From positions 64,725 through 73,273 of the forward strand of contig DGYI01000066.1 of the NCBI GenBank assembly GCA_002396645.1: a DNA stretch of 8,549 nucleotides, read 5' to 3'. This document shows, one piece after another, positions 1-6,225 of this stretch. Each line of letters starts with the position of its first letter. The stretch's first letter is position 1. Under the pieces are notes generated by a model that worked only from the letters and a program-made list of their open reading frames with translations, did no database searches and was not told the origin of the DNA. Both the position numbers and the translations under genes were made by a program. This DNA is from Firmicutes bacterium UBA5010 (GTDB taxonomy: Bacteria > Bacillota > Clostridia > Tissierellales > Sedimentibacteraceae).

Positions 1-460
1 CATGCTCATGGTCTTCATCTTCATCATGCTCGTGATGTTCGTGTTCCATACCTTCGATTATTTCCTCTTTTTTAACAGCATCACCCAGAACCTCAAGAAG
101 ACTTATAACTTTCATTTCTTTATTTACAGTCTCTTTTAAGACATCATCAACCCATTTATCTGATTCTCCGCCTACATAAATAAATAAGTCACAATTGGAA
201 ATTGTAGCTATATCCTTGGCACTTGGCTGATAGCTGTGCAGGTCTATACCATCATCCATTAAAAGTGTTATTTCATAATCATCTGTATTTTCACCTATAA
301 TTTCTCTCACCCAATCATATTGCGGGAAAATTGTGCACACAACGCTGATTTTTTCTGTACCGGCTATTGCCGCCGAATCCTTGCTATTGCTGCAAGCAGA
401 AATAACAAAGATACTCATTGCTAAAACGATACAAATAATTAATATTCTATTTTTTTTCAT
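1..460 (-). CDS. znuA: ZnuA/AdcA-type zinc ABC transporter substrate-binding lipoprotein, 5' part only
   Basis: The first 153 codons are present; the C-terminal half lies beyond the window start. The start at 460 has GGAGG seven bases upstream. Residues 1-23 form a lipoprotein signal peptide ending in the lipobox ISAC (Cys23), so the mature protein should be anchored outside the membrane. After that comes the cluster A-1 fold typical of zinc/manganese binding proteins: VVCTIFPQYDWVREIIG (about 40-56) and DLHSYQPSAKDIA (73-85), where His75 is the expected first metal ligand. Residues 139-153 are almost only His, Glu and Asp (EHEHHEHDEDEDHEH), the acidic His-rich loop characteristic of zinc-specific ZnuA/AdcA and absent from manganese-type relatives. 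The family role is to capture extracellular Zn(II) for an ABC permease. The permease and ATPase are not visible here. It follows a Fur-family regulator and a small membrane protein on the same strand, which supports zinc as substrate. Confidence 0.93.
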   Translation of the reverse strand, partial: MKKNRILIICIVLAMSIFVISACSNSKDSAAIAGTEKISVVCTIFPQYDWVREIIGENTDDYEITLLMDDGIDLHSYQPSAKDIATISNCDLFIYVGGESDKWVDDVLKETVNKEMKVISLLEVLGDAVKKEEIIEGMEHEHHEHDEDEDHEH

Positions 461-495
461 AATAACCTCCATAATATAAAATTTATACATAAATA

Positions 496-521
496 ACACT
501 AACATCAGTATTGGTCAGTGT
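496..521 (-). other. Inverted repeat in the leader of the zinc-binding protein gene
   Basis: Eight-base arms (ACACTAAC at 496-503 and GTCAGTGT at 514-521 on the plus strand) flank a 10-base loop. In minus-strand RNA the single mismatch becomes a G-U pair, so all eight pairs can form. It sits in the 85-base gap between the 98-residue membrane protein gene and the znuA-like gene. No convincing U-tract follows. It could attenuate or protect the distal mRNA, or be a protein-binding site; the sequence does not decide. The same stretch contains ACTGA twice at 10-base spacing. Confidence 0.35.
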
Positions 522-545
522 ATGATAAAAACAAATATTAAGGAG

Positions 546-842
546 TTAATTCCATAATTCTACTTTCAATGAAATAAGAGTTTTCTTGACACTAAAAGAT
601 GTTCCCGCTATTATATAAAGCTGCGTGAACAAACAAAGAATTACCATGATAAATGGCATAATAACTATGAATTTGAAATTTAAAATATTCTTTATTACAG
701 CTTCTAATTGTATACATGTAGAGCATTCCTCTCCTGTGCAGGAATGATGAATGTTCTCTATAATGAAATTATAAGAAAATAATGAAACCATTAAGAAGAT
801 AATTAAAACTGTAATTGTTAAGATTCTATTTTTTATTGGCAT
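546..842 (-). CDS. Small two-helix membrane protein with Cys/His cluster, zinc-locus associated, function unknown
   Basis: This 98-residue protein has two predicted membrane segments, about residues 7-28 and 57-79. The short loop between them carries a compact cluster HHSCTGEECSTC (His32, His33, Cys35, Cys40, Cys43), which looks able to bind a soft metal such as zinc. With a positively charged N-terminus (K4, R6) the loop would probably face outside. Small proteins with a similar HxCxGxxCxxC pattern and a C-terminal 'SLKV' motif are, as I recall, frequent in clostridial genomes without assigned function. The start at 842 has an AGG about eight bases upstream; an overlapping ATG at 849 is in another frame. 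It lies 25 bases after the Fur-family gene and 85 bases before the zinc-binding lipoprotein gene, so co-transcription is likely. A role in zinc sensing or handing zinc to the transporter is only an inference from position and residues. Confidence 0.8.
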   Translation of the reverse strand: MPIKNRILTITVLIIFLMVSLFSYNFIIENIHHSCTGEECSTCIQLEAVIKNILNFKFIVIMPFIMVILCLFTQLYIIAGTSFSVKKTLISLKVELWN

Positions 843-867
843 TACTCATACCTATTCCTTAATCTTA

Positions 868-1275
868 TTATAAAGTTTTGCAGTTGCCGCAAAGGCCTGT
901 TAAAACAGAGCCCTTACATTCAAGAAAAAAATTATGCTCTTTGGCAATATGATGTGATATTTCATCCATAAAATCACATTCTAAATGAATAATCATGCCG
1001 CATTTTTCACATTGCATATGCAGATGATTATGACATTCTGATTGCGGCTCAATATACTGATATAAACAAGCTTCGCTGTTTGCTGTCTTATATTTCTGCA
1101 AAATGCCCTGTTCCGTCATTTTATCAAGATTACGGTAAATTGTGGCGAGGTTTACTTGTCTGTTATTTGCTGTCATATCAGAAAAAACATCTGAAGCTCT
1201 GAATCTTTTTTCCTTATTTCTTTGCAAATACTCGACAATGTAAGATCTGCATTTTGTACGATATTCTTTTTGCAT
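868..1275 (-). CDS. Fur-family metalloregulator, probably Zur-like (zinc uptake repressor)
   Basis: I chose the ATG at 1275 (135 residues), which has GGAG five bases upstream; the frame stays open to a TTG at 1305 that lacks a well-spaced ribosome binding site. Residues 1-75 form the winged helix, with the Fur recognition-helix signature LATIYRNLDKMTEQGIL at 43-59. The C-terminal dimerisation domain has HNHLHMQC (82-89) and both structural zinc pairs, Cys89/Cys92 (CEKC) and Cys129/Cys132 (CGNC). His82, His84, His86, Glu99, Asp101 and His114 are candidate sensory ligands. Fur, Zur and PerR cannot be separated by these residues alone. Zur is favoured because the next genes downstream are a Cys/His membrane protein and a His-rich zinc-binding lipoprotein. 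Its own promoter is overlapped by a Zur-box-like palindrome at 1347-1369, so metal-dependent autorepression of the whole transcript is the likely mode. Confidence 0.9.
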   Translation of the reverse strand: MQKEYRTKCRSYIVEYLQRNKEKRFRASDVFSDMTANNRQVNLATIYRNLDKMTEQGILQKYKTANSEACLYQYIEPQSECHNHLHMQCEKCGMIIHLECDFMDEISHHIAKEHNFFLECKGSVLTGLCGNCKTL

Positions 1276-1346
1276 TATGCTCCATGTCCTTTCCGATATC
1301 TGCAAACCTTAGGCTGCAAGTAATAATTTATATAAAACTTATTTAT

Positions 1347-1369
1347 AAAATGCGAACAATTCGCATTTT
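1347..1369 (-). promoter_or_regulatory. Zur/Fur-type operator palindrome
   Basis: A perfect inverted repeat with 10-base arms (AAAATGCGAA and TTCGCATTTT) and a 3-base centre. The 21-bp core has the same length and outer/inner bases as the Bacillus Zur box (AAATCGTAAT-N-ATTACGATTT), differing mainly at the arm centres. It begins two bases downstream of the -10 hexamer, over the expected transcription start, where a bound repressor would block initiation. The probable ligand is the Fur-family protein encoded just downstream. Confidence 0.75.
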
Positions 1370-1371
1370 TG

Positions 1372-1400
1372 ATTATATATATGTTTAATGCTTTTGTCAA
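1372..1400 (-). promoter_or_regulatory. Consensus sigma-A promoter of the Fur-family/zinc operon
   Basis: Read on the minus strand, TTGACA (1400-1395), a 17-base spacer, and TATAAT (1377-1372): both hexamers match consensus exactly. Transcription should start near 1365, inside the palindrome, giving a leader of about 90 bases before the ATG at 1275. Such a strong promoter fits an operon that is held down by a repressor. Confidence 0.88.
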
Positions 1401-1412
1401 GTGCTTAAATAT

Positions 1413-1432
1413 TGCAAATTAAGTGCAAATTA
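1413..1432. repeat. Direct repeat TGCAAATTA upstream of the fur-type promoter
   Basis: TGCAAATTA occurs at 1413-1421 and again at 1424-1432, a spacing of 11 bases or about one helical turn, starting 12 bases upstream of the -35 hexamer. It may act as an AT-rich UP element or as a site for an activator. A related sequence precedes the methyltransferase promoter near 7594. Confidence 0.35.
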
Positions 1433-1462
1433 GACTAAACAGGACACACTTAAATCCTGAGC

Positions 1463-1498
1463 ACAGCTTATCACAACACGAGCTTTTCGTGATGCTGT
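1463..1498. other. Unexplained hairpin in the gap before the zinc operon
   Basis: ACAGC (1463-1467) and ATCAC (1470-1474) pair with GTGAT (1489-1493) and GCTGT (1494-1498), leaving a 2-base bulge and a 14-base loop. The loop holds an alternative stem, CACGA with TCGTG. The 1441-1510 stretch is richer in G and C than the surrounding intergenic DNA. No gene is recognisable here; it lies between the zinc-operon promoter and the terminator of the manganese-type operon. Confidence 0.3.
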
Positions 1499-1525
1499 TT
1501 ATGGGACTTAAATTATATTTCTAAT

Positions 1526-1574
1526 TTTAAAAACCTCTAAACTAATGTAAATAATCAGTTCAGAGGTTTTTAAA
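1526..1574 (-). terminator. Rho-independent terminator of the metal ABC operon
   Basis: Stem of about 18 bp, centred on AAAAACCTCTAAACT (1529-1543) and AGTTCAGAGGTTTTT (1557-1571), with a 13-base loop. In minus-strand RNA the one mismatch is a G-U pair, and a U-run follows the stem. It starts 44 bases after the stop of the last permease gene. Because the stem is flanked by A and T runs it may also stop plus-strand transcripts. A near-identical copy lies at 6501-6545. Confidence 0.85.
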
Positions 1575-1617
1575 TTGATTAATTAAGGCAGAAACAGCAA
1601 AAAAAATGTGTGGAGTA

Positions 1618-2736
1618 TTATCTTGAAAAAATAGCATTATGTTTTCTGATTATGGCATCTCGACCTTCAGAGGTTAATTTTATCTCATCATTGTCAAATA
1701 CAACATGCTTATCATGTTCCAGCAATTTAATAATTTTCTTGATAAATTCAGAACTCCAATTAAGATGTACTCTTATATTTTCAATATCAGTTTCATCAGA
1801 TTTTTCATTGCTGTATTCATGATTTGATATGTGAAAGAGCACTGTTGCTTTAGCAAATTCTATTTTTTGATATTTTCGTCTGAAAATAGAGCTTATTAAT
1901 CCTCTGCGCGGAGCAAAAATAAATACTGTCAAAAATACAATTCCTATAACTACTGCTATACTTCCCGCAATGGAAACATCAAAAATAGCTGCAACGTGAT
2001 AGCCTAAAATTCCGTTTATTGCTCCTATAACTCCGCTCAAAATCAGCATATGTTTGAGATTATCCGTCAAAAGATAGGCCGTCACCGGAGGACCGATCAT
2101 AAAAGCAACCACAAGTACCGATCCTACTGCTTGAAATGCTCCTACTGTAGTAAGTGATACCAGTGTCATAAGCCCGTAATGCAGCAGAGCCGGAGAAAAA
2201 CCCATTACTGCTGCCAGCATAGGGTCAAAGGTTGCGACTTTTAATTCTTTGAAAAAAATGACTATTGCCGCAAGGTTTATAAGCAGAAGAATTCCTGTTG
2301 TGTATATTGCTTTAGCTCCTATATCCACACCCCATATTATCATTCTGTCAAAAGGAGCAAAAGCAAGTTCTCCCAAAAGCACAGAATCGGTATCCAAATG
2401 CACAGAACCTGCATAGCGTGTAATCAGAATAATTGCAATTGAAAATAACAAGGGAAATACCACGCCGATCGCGGCATCTTCCGCTAAAAGGTGTGTCCGT
2501 CTGAGCATTTCCGTAAGCCAAACAGTTACAACTCCCATTAGTGCTGCTCCTGCAATAAGCAGAGGAGAAGAAAGATCATGAATGACAAAGAAAGCAAGCA
2601 CAATACCTAATAGAATAGTATGAGTAATTGAATCAGACATCATGGACATTTTTCTCAGAACAAGAAATACTCCGGGGAGAGCACAGGCCACTGCTACTAT
2701 CACAGCAATGATTTGAATTTCAATCTGCGGACTCAT
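1618..2736 (-). CDS. Mn/Fe-type ABC transporter permease (ABC-3 family, TroD/MntD-like) with C-terminal winged-helix-like domain
   Basis: Residues 1-280 are a multi-helix ABC-3 permease with the family pattern LRKMSMMSDSITHT (27-40), the conserved QAVGSVLVVAFMIGPPVTAYLLT (202-224), and a final helix ending FAPRRGL (274-280). It should pair with the permease encoded just upstream to form the membrane channel. Residues about 292-372 are unusual: a soluble extension predicted as helix-turn-helix plus wing, including LNWSSEFIKKIIKLLEHDKHV (325-345) and IKLTSEGRDAI (352-362), the latter resembling the wing segment of DtxR-type regulators. Ordinary permeases of this family end near residue 290-300. 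Similar extensions occur in some TroD-like proteins. The DNA for this tail is clearly more AT-rich than the permease part. The start at 2736 has AAGGAGG eight bases upstream and overlaps the end of the previous gene by 17 bases, implying translational coupling. Confidence 0.93.
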   Translation of the reverse strand: MSPQIEIQIIAVIVAVACALPGVFLVLRKMSMMSDSITHTILLGIVLAFFVIHDLSSPLLIAGAALMGVVTVWLTEMLRRTHLLAEDAAIGVVFPLLFSIAIILITRYAGSVHLDTDSVLLGELAFAPFDRMIIWGVDIGAKAIYTTGILLLINLAAIVIFFKELKVATFDPMLAAVMGFSPALLHYGLMTLVSLTTVGAFQAVGSVLVVAFMIGPPVTAYLLTDNLKHMLILSGVIGAINGILGYHVAAIFDVSIAGSIAVVIGIVFLTVFIFAPRRGLISSIFRRKYQKIEFAKATVLFHISNHEYSNEKSDETDIENIRVHLNWSSEFIKKIIKLLEHDKHVVFDNDEIKLTSEGRDAIIRKHNAIFSR

Positions 2737-3640
2737 TAGTCATACCTCCTTGTTTATATAAAATTCTGTTTTTTCTGTGACGATACAATCGGTATAATAC
2801 TCCTCTGCCGGGTGCAAACAGTATACTTAATGTTACAATGGTGCTTACACATATTACAATAGTAGGACCCGTAGGCAGTTTTGATATCAGAGAACTCGCA
2901 GCTGTTCCTGCTACTCCTGATACAGCACCGAAAGAGGCAGAAAGCAGCACCATAACCCAAAGTCTGTTAGTCCATTGTCGTGCAGCTACGGCAGGAGCGA
3001 TTAACATAGCACTCATAAGAATAACTCCCACTGTCTGTAATCCGATAATTATAGCGAGCACAATCATAAAAGACAGCAGCAGATTTAATTTTTTCGGTGA
3101 AAATCCTAGACTTTGGGCGAAATCGCTGTCAAAAGTAAAAAGCTTGAATTCCTTCCAAAACAGAAATACTAGGGTAAGAAGAATTACTCCGCACACACTC
3201 ATTATGATAATGTCACGTTGCAATAGAGTAGATGCCTGCCCAAAAATAAAACGCTTAAGTCCCGCTTGATTGGAGTTGGGAATTTTTTGAACATAGGTGA
3301 GCAGAACCAGACCAAATCCAAAGAATACAGACATTATAAGCGCCAGAGCACTGTCGAATTTCACTCTGGTATGTCTGACTATACTGATTATAAAAAGAGT
3401 AGACAATAGCCCTGAAATTAAAGCGCCTAATAAAAGTATCTCTGTATTTTTACTTCCCGTCAGAATGAAAGCCATTACTACTCCGGGCAGTGCAGAGTGT
3501 GAAACTCCATCACCCAGCAAACTTTGCTTCCTTAGTACTGCGAAGCTTCCCAGAACTCCGCTAATCAGCCCTAAAAGAGCAGAACCAAGTGCAACGGTTT
3601 GAAAAGTGTAGTCATGAAATAAGGCTAAAATACTGCTCAT
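2720..3640 (-). CDS. Mn/Fe-type ABC transporter permease (ABC-3 family, TroC/MntC-like)
   Basis: This 306-residue membrane protein has about eight hydrophobic segments and is full length for the family. Diagnostic stretches are FAVLRKQSLLGDGVSHSALPG (33-53), where the charged and His residues are conserved in metal permeases, and QTVGVILMSAMLIAPAVAAR (near 200), the cytoplasmic coupling region that contacts the ATPase. It ends with LFAPGRG and a basic tail. With the next gene product it should form the heterodimeric channel for Mn(II), possibly Fe(II) or Zn(II). It starts one base after the stop of the ATPase gene, with AAGGAG inside the end of that gene, and its last codons contain the ribosome binding site and start of the second permease gene. 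Open frames on the opposite strand here lack ribosome binding sites and known motifs and are not genes. Confidence 0.94.
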   Translation of the reverse strand: MSSILALFHDYTFQTVALGSALLGLISGVLGSFAVLRKQSLLGDGVSHSALPGVVMAFILTGSKNTEILLLGALISGLLSTLFIISIVRHTRVKFDSALALIMSVFFGFGLVLLTYVQKIPNSNQAGLKRFIFGQASTLLQRDIIIMSVCGVILLTLVFLFWKEFKLFTFDSDFAQSLGFSPKKLNLLLSFMIVLAIIIGLQTVGVILMSAMLIAPAVAARQWTNRLWVMVLLSASFGAVSGVAGTAASSLISKLPTGPTIVICVSTIVTLSILFAPGRGVLYRLYRHRKNRILYKQGGMTNESAD

Positions 3641-3641
3641 A

Positions 3642-4394
3642 TTACACCGCTCCTTTTAAAAGTTTTACAGAGCTGTGGTAAGTTTTCTTCAGATTTTCTT
3701 CGTGGAATACATCCTTAACAGGTCCGCTGGCAACTATACTTAAATTAATTAAGGTAACCCAGTCAAAATAATCGGGCACAGTCTGCAAATCGTGATGAAC
3801 AACCACCACCGTTTTGCCTTGCTCCTTTAATTCTTTCAGTAAAGTAACGATGGCCCGTTCAGTCTGTGCATCAACACCTTTGAACGGTTCATCCATAAAG
3901 TAGACTTCTGCCTCCTGAGCCAAAGCCCTAGCAAGAAATACCCTTTGCTGCTGGCCGCCTGACAGCTGACTTATCTGTCTTGATGCATAATCTTCCATAC
4001 CTACTTTTTTAAGCATTTGTTTTGCCAATTCAATATCTGTCTGCCGAGGACGACGAATCCAACCTAATTTACCGTAGCATCCCATAAGCACCACATCTTG
4101 CACCGTAGCTGGGAAGTCCCAGTCTACGCTGCCGCTTTGAGGAACATAGCCGATACGATTTTTCGTCTTTTGTGCATTACCGCTTTCGTCAGTAAAGCGG
4201 ATAGCACCGGTGACAGGCTTTAAAAGACCTAACATAGCTTTGATTAGCGTTGTTTTTCCCGCTCCGTTGGGACCTACAACAGCCATTAGCTTTTTCTTCG
4301 GAATTTTCAAATCAATATCCCAAAGAACAGGCTTTGCGTCATAGGCTACTGTAAGATCTTCAACCTCCACCACATAGTTTTGCTGCATATCCAT
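3642..4394 (-). CDS. Metal ABC transporter ATP-binding protein (TroB/MntB-like)
   Basis: This 250-residue ATPase has all nucleotide-binding motifs in order: Walker A GPNGAGKTT (41-49), Q-loop Gln86 in VPQSGSVDWDFP, signature LSGGQ (144-148), Walker B VYFMDE (164-169, catalytic Glu169), D-loop Asp175 and H-loop His201. The sequence following the Q-loop (SVDWDFPATVQDVVLMG) is typical of manganese/zinc/iron importers of the cluster A-1 type. It would sit on the inner face of the membrane and drive the two permeases. The start at 4394 is preceded by AGGAGGG at good spacing, overlapping the end of the binding-protein gene region; only 14 bases separate the two genes. The second ATG three codons in (MDM) is a less well-spaced alternative start. 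Confidence 0.96.
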   Translation of the reverse strand: MDMQQNYVVEVEDLTVAYDAKPVLWDIDLKIPKKKLMAVVGPNGAGKTTLIKAMLGLLKPVTGAIRFTDESGNAQKTKNRIGYVPQSGSVDWDFPATVQDVVLMGCYGKLGWIRRPRQTDIELAKQMLKKVGMEDYASRQISQLSGGQQQRVFLARALAQEAEVYFMDEPFKGVDAQTERAIVTLLKELKEQGKTVVVVHHDLQTVPDYFDWVTLINLSIVASGPVKDVFHEENLKKTYHSSVKLLKGAV

Positions 4395-4408
4395 TTTGTT
4401 CCCTCCTA

Positions 4409-5347
4409 TTATTTTAAAGCATCCACAATTGTATCAATATTCGCTTTCATAGTTAATATATAGGTATCTGCTTTTGACTCGGCATCTCCCAGAGAATCCG
4501 AATAAAGCTCACCTCCTATAGAAACATTAAATCCTTTTGCCTTTACAGCAGCTTGCAATGCTTCAATAGTTTTAGGCGGAACGGAAGATTCCACAAAAAT
4601 AGCTTTAATCTGCCTTTCTGCAATAAAATTGGCAAGCTTGCTTACATCTGCTGTTCCGGCTTCGGCATCTGTGCTTATACCCTGTAACCCGTGCACTTCA
4701 AAGCCATATGCCTTGCCAAAGTATTGAAATGCATCGTGAGCTGTGACAAGAACACGCTGTTCTTTGGCAAGCTCTGATACACGGTCTCGGACATATTTAT
4801 CCGTATTATCTAATTCCTCAAGATAAGAACTTAAATTCTCCTCATAATAAGCTTTGCTGTCAGGATCTGCATCAGACAGCCCTCTTGCAACAATTTGAGC
4901 TGCATCTTTCCATAAATCCGCATCAAACCAGATGTGAGGATCATATATTGAACTATCATCTTCTGAAGAAAGAAGCTTAGTTTTATCTAGACCATCCTCG
5001 ATACAGATTACAGCAGAGCCCTGTCCGGATAAGTTTTCAAAAATTTCTCCCATTTTTCCTTCAAGATGCAGACCGTTGTAAACTACAACATCTGCTTTGT
5101 GCATTAATGAAACATCACCCGCACTGGCTTGATATAAATGAGGATCTATACCTGGTCCCATAAGACCATCTACTTTAACGCGATTTCCGCCGATTATTTT
5201 GGATAAATCTGCTAACATAGTAGTAGTTGCAACGATGTTTAATTTATCTTCTGAAGAATCTGTTTTCACTGTAGGAGCAGAGCATCCTACGAACAGTAAT
5301 GTTAAACTTAGAACTGCGGCCATAAGGCCTTTGATTTTTTTATTCAT
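4409..5347 (-). CDS. TroA/MntA-type manganese (or zinc/iron) binding lipoprotein
   Basis: A 312-residue solute-binding protein with an N-terminal lipoprotein signal and lipobox FVGC (Cys22). The mature part begins with IVATTTMLADLSKIIGG and GPGIDPHLYQAS, hallmarks of the TroA branch of cluster A-1 binding proteins. The four expected metal ligands are all visible: His70 (DPHLY), His138 (DPHIWFD), His204 (TAHDAFQYFG) and Asp284 (ELYSDSLGD), the same His/His/His/Asp set as Treponema TroA. There is no His-rich loop, unlike the zinc-type protein at the window start, so Mn(II) is preferred as substrate, with Zn(II) or Fe(II) not excluded. AGGAGG lies five bases before the ATG. It follows the DtxR-family regulator by 25 bases and precedes its ATPase and two permeases, completing the transporter. 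Confidence 0.95.
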   Translation of the reverse strand: MNKKIKGLMAAVLSLTLLFVGCSAPTVKTDSSEDKLNIVATTTMLADLSKIIGGNRVKVDGLMGPGIDPHLYQASAGDVSLMHKADVVVYNGLHLEGKMGEIFENLSGQGSAVICIEDGLDKTKLLSSEDDSSIYDPHIWFDADLWKDAAQIVARGLSDADPDSKAYYEENLSSYLEELDNTDKYVRDRVSELAKEQRVLVTAHDAFQYFGKAYGFEVHGLQGISTDAEAGTADVSKLANFIAERQIKAIFVESSVPPKTIEALQAAVKAKGFNVSIGGELYSDSLGDAESKADTYILTMKANIDTIVDALK

Positions 5348-5372
5348 TAAAACCTCCTGAATTTATTAATTT

Positions 5373-6029
5373 TTATGGTATTGCTGTCTCATCAACATAA
5401 ATTTGACAGGCAGCTTTATAACTGATTTGGACACGCTTACCTTCAAGATCAAGCGTTAAGGGACCTTCATATGCTCCGGCCTCAATAATTTTTACTGAGC
5501 TGCCGATTGTGATTCCTGCCTCCTGCAAATAATCTAACAATTCTTTTTCCTCTTTGACACGACGAATACAGGAAATTTTGCCGATTGGGAGCAAAGTAAG
5601 CTCCTGCAAGGCAGTATGATTTATTTGTCCATCGGGATTAGGTATAGCGCTGCCGTGAGGACAGTAAGCAGGGTAATTCAGAAACTTATCGAGACGTGTT
5701 GCCAATCTTGCGGGAGTAATATGTTCCAAAAGCTCTGCATCCTCGTGGGCCTCACTCCACGAATAATCCAGATGACGCATCAAAAATACTTCCCAAAGGC
5801 GATGACCGCGCACCATAGTAATAGCAATGCTCGTTCCCTCAGCAGTCAGCCGAGACCCTCTGTAGGGCTCATAATGTATAAGTCCCTCGCGTTTTAGCTT
5901 TCCCAACATTTCGGTTACAGAGGCGGGTGCGATTTGCAGTGCCTCGGCAATCTGTTTATTATTTACTAACTCCTCCATACCTCCAAGTTTGTACAGAGCT
6001 TTTAAGTAATCTTCTTTATTTGGCGTCAT
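5373..6029 (-). CDS. DtxR/MntR-family metalloregulator, SloR/ScaR/TroR type
   Basis: This 218-residue protein opens with MTPNKEDYLKALYKLG, almost the same as streptococcal SloR/ScaR. Residues 1-65 are the winged helix (recognition helix around APASVTEMLGKLKREG). Residues 70-140 are the metal-binding dimerisation domain, with RGHRLWEVFL, HEDAELLEH and CPHGSAIP. Residues about 150-214 form the SH3-like (FeoA-type) third domain. Ligand positions are Asp7, His76, His95, Glu99, Glu102 and His103. Asp7 and Glu99 replace the Met and Cys of iron-sensing DtxR, which points to Mn(II) sensing; Lys10 stands where Bacillus MntR has Glu11, as in SloR. With Mn bound it should repress its own operon and probably the small upstream gene. 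GGGAGG lies seven bases before the ATG. The gene is first of the five-gene transporter operon. Confidence 0.93.
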   Translation of the reverse strand: MTPNKEDYLKALYKLGGMEELVNNKQIAEALQIAPASVTEMLGKLKREGLIHYEPYRGSRLTAEGTSIAITMVRGHRLWEVFLMRHLDYSWSEAHEDAELLEHITPARLATRLDKFLNYPAYCPHGSAIPNPDGQINHTALQELTLLPIGKISCIRRVKEEKELLDYLQEAGITIGSSVKIIEAGAYEGPLTLDLEGKRVQISYKAACQIYVDETAIP

Positions 6030-6049
6030 ATTATATCCTCCCGTGTTTT

Positions 6050-6077
6050 ATTATATATTTTGGACAAATTTCGCAAA
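6050..6077 (-). promoter_or_regulatory. Possible weak promoter close to the regulator gene
   Basis: TATAAT (6055-6050 on the minus strand) is perfect, but the best -35 match, TTTGCG with a 16-base spacer, is poor, and the start site would lie next to the ribosome binding site. It may be a chance match in AT-rich DNA. The operator-linked promoters further upstream are better candidates. Confidence 0.3.
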
Positions 6078-6122
6078 TTAAATAAATTATGCTTTTATAA
6101 AGCAGGTAAATATAGATAATAA

Positions 6123-6156
6123 AAATAAGGCTTCCCTAAATTAATTTATGAGTATA
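6123..6156 (-). promoter_or_regulatory. DtxR-type operator with adjacent -10 element, before the regulator gene
   Basis: On the minus strand AATTTAGGGAAGCCTTATTT (6142-6123) is an imperfect palindrome with AGG/CCT half-sites four bases apart, the same geometry as the near-perfect box at 6411-6430. TATACT (6156-6151), a 5/6 match to -10, lies eight bases upstream of it, again as at the other site. No good -35 hexamer is present. It probably gives regulated expression or self-control of the transporter operon. The rest of the 196-base gap (6030-6225) is AT-rich and contains a short palindrome, GCTTT-TAT-AAAGC, at 6091-6103. Confidence 0.5.
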
Positions 6157-6225
6157 GCTTAAAATTGTTACATATTTTGATTAAATAAGTTTATTTCTAT
6201 ATTCTGGTAATTTTAAAAGTCAGTT

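Noticed and set aside
1276..1305. Longer Fur-family protein starting at TTG 1305
   Set aside because: The TTG has AAGG almost touching it, with no usable spacing, while the ATG at 1275 has GGAG at five bases and gives the usual family length.
2838..3602. Plus-strand open frames of 143 and 101 codons antisense to the permease gene
   Set aside because: They mirror the codon structure of the permease, lack ribosome binding sites and show no domain-like sequence.
5616..5897. Plus-strand 93-codon open frame antisense to the DtxR-family regulator
   Set aside because: It lies wholly inside a well-supported gene and has no ribosome binding site or recognisable motif.
6030..6225. Manganese or other riboswitch in the leader of the regulator gene
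   Set aside because: The stretch is very AT-rich with only a short palindrome and a protein-type operator; no conserved riboswitch core or terminator/antiterminator pair was seen.
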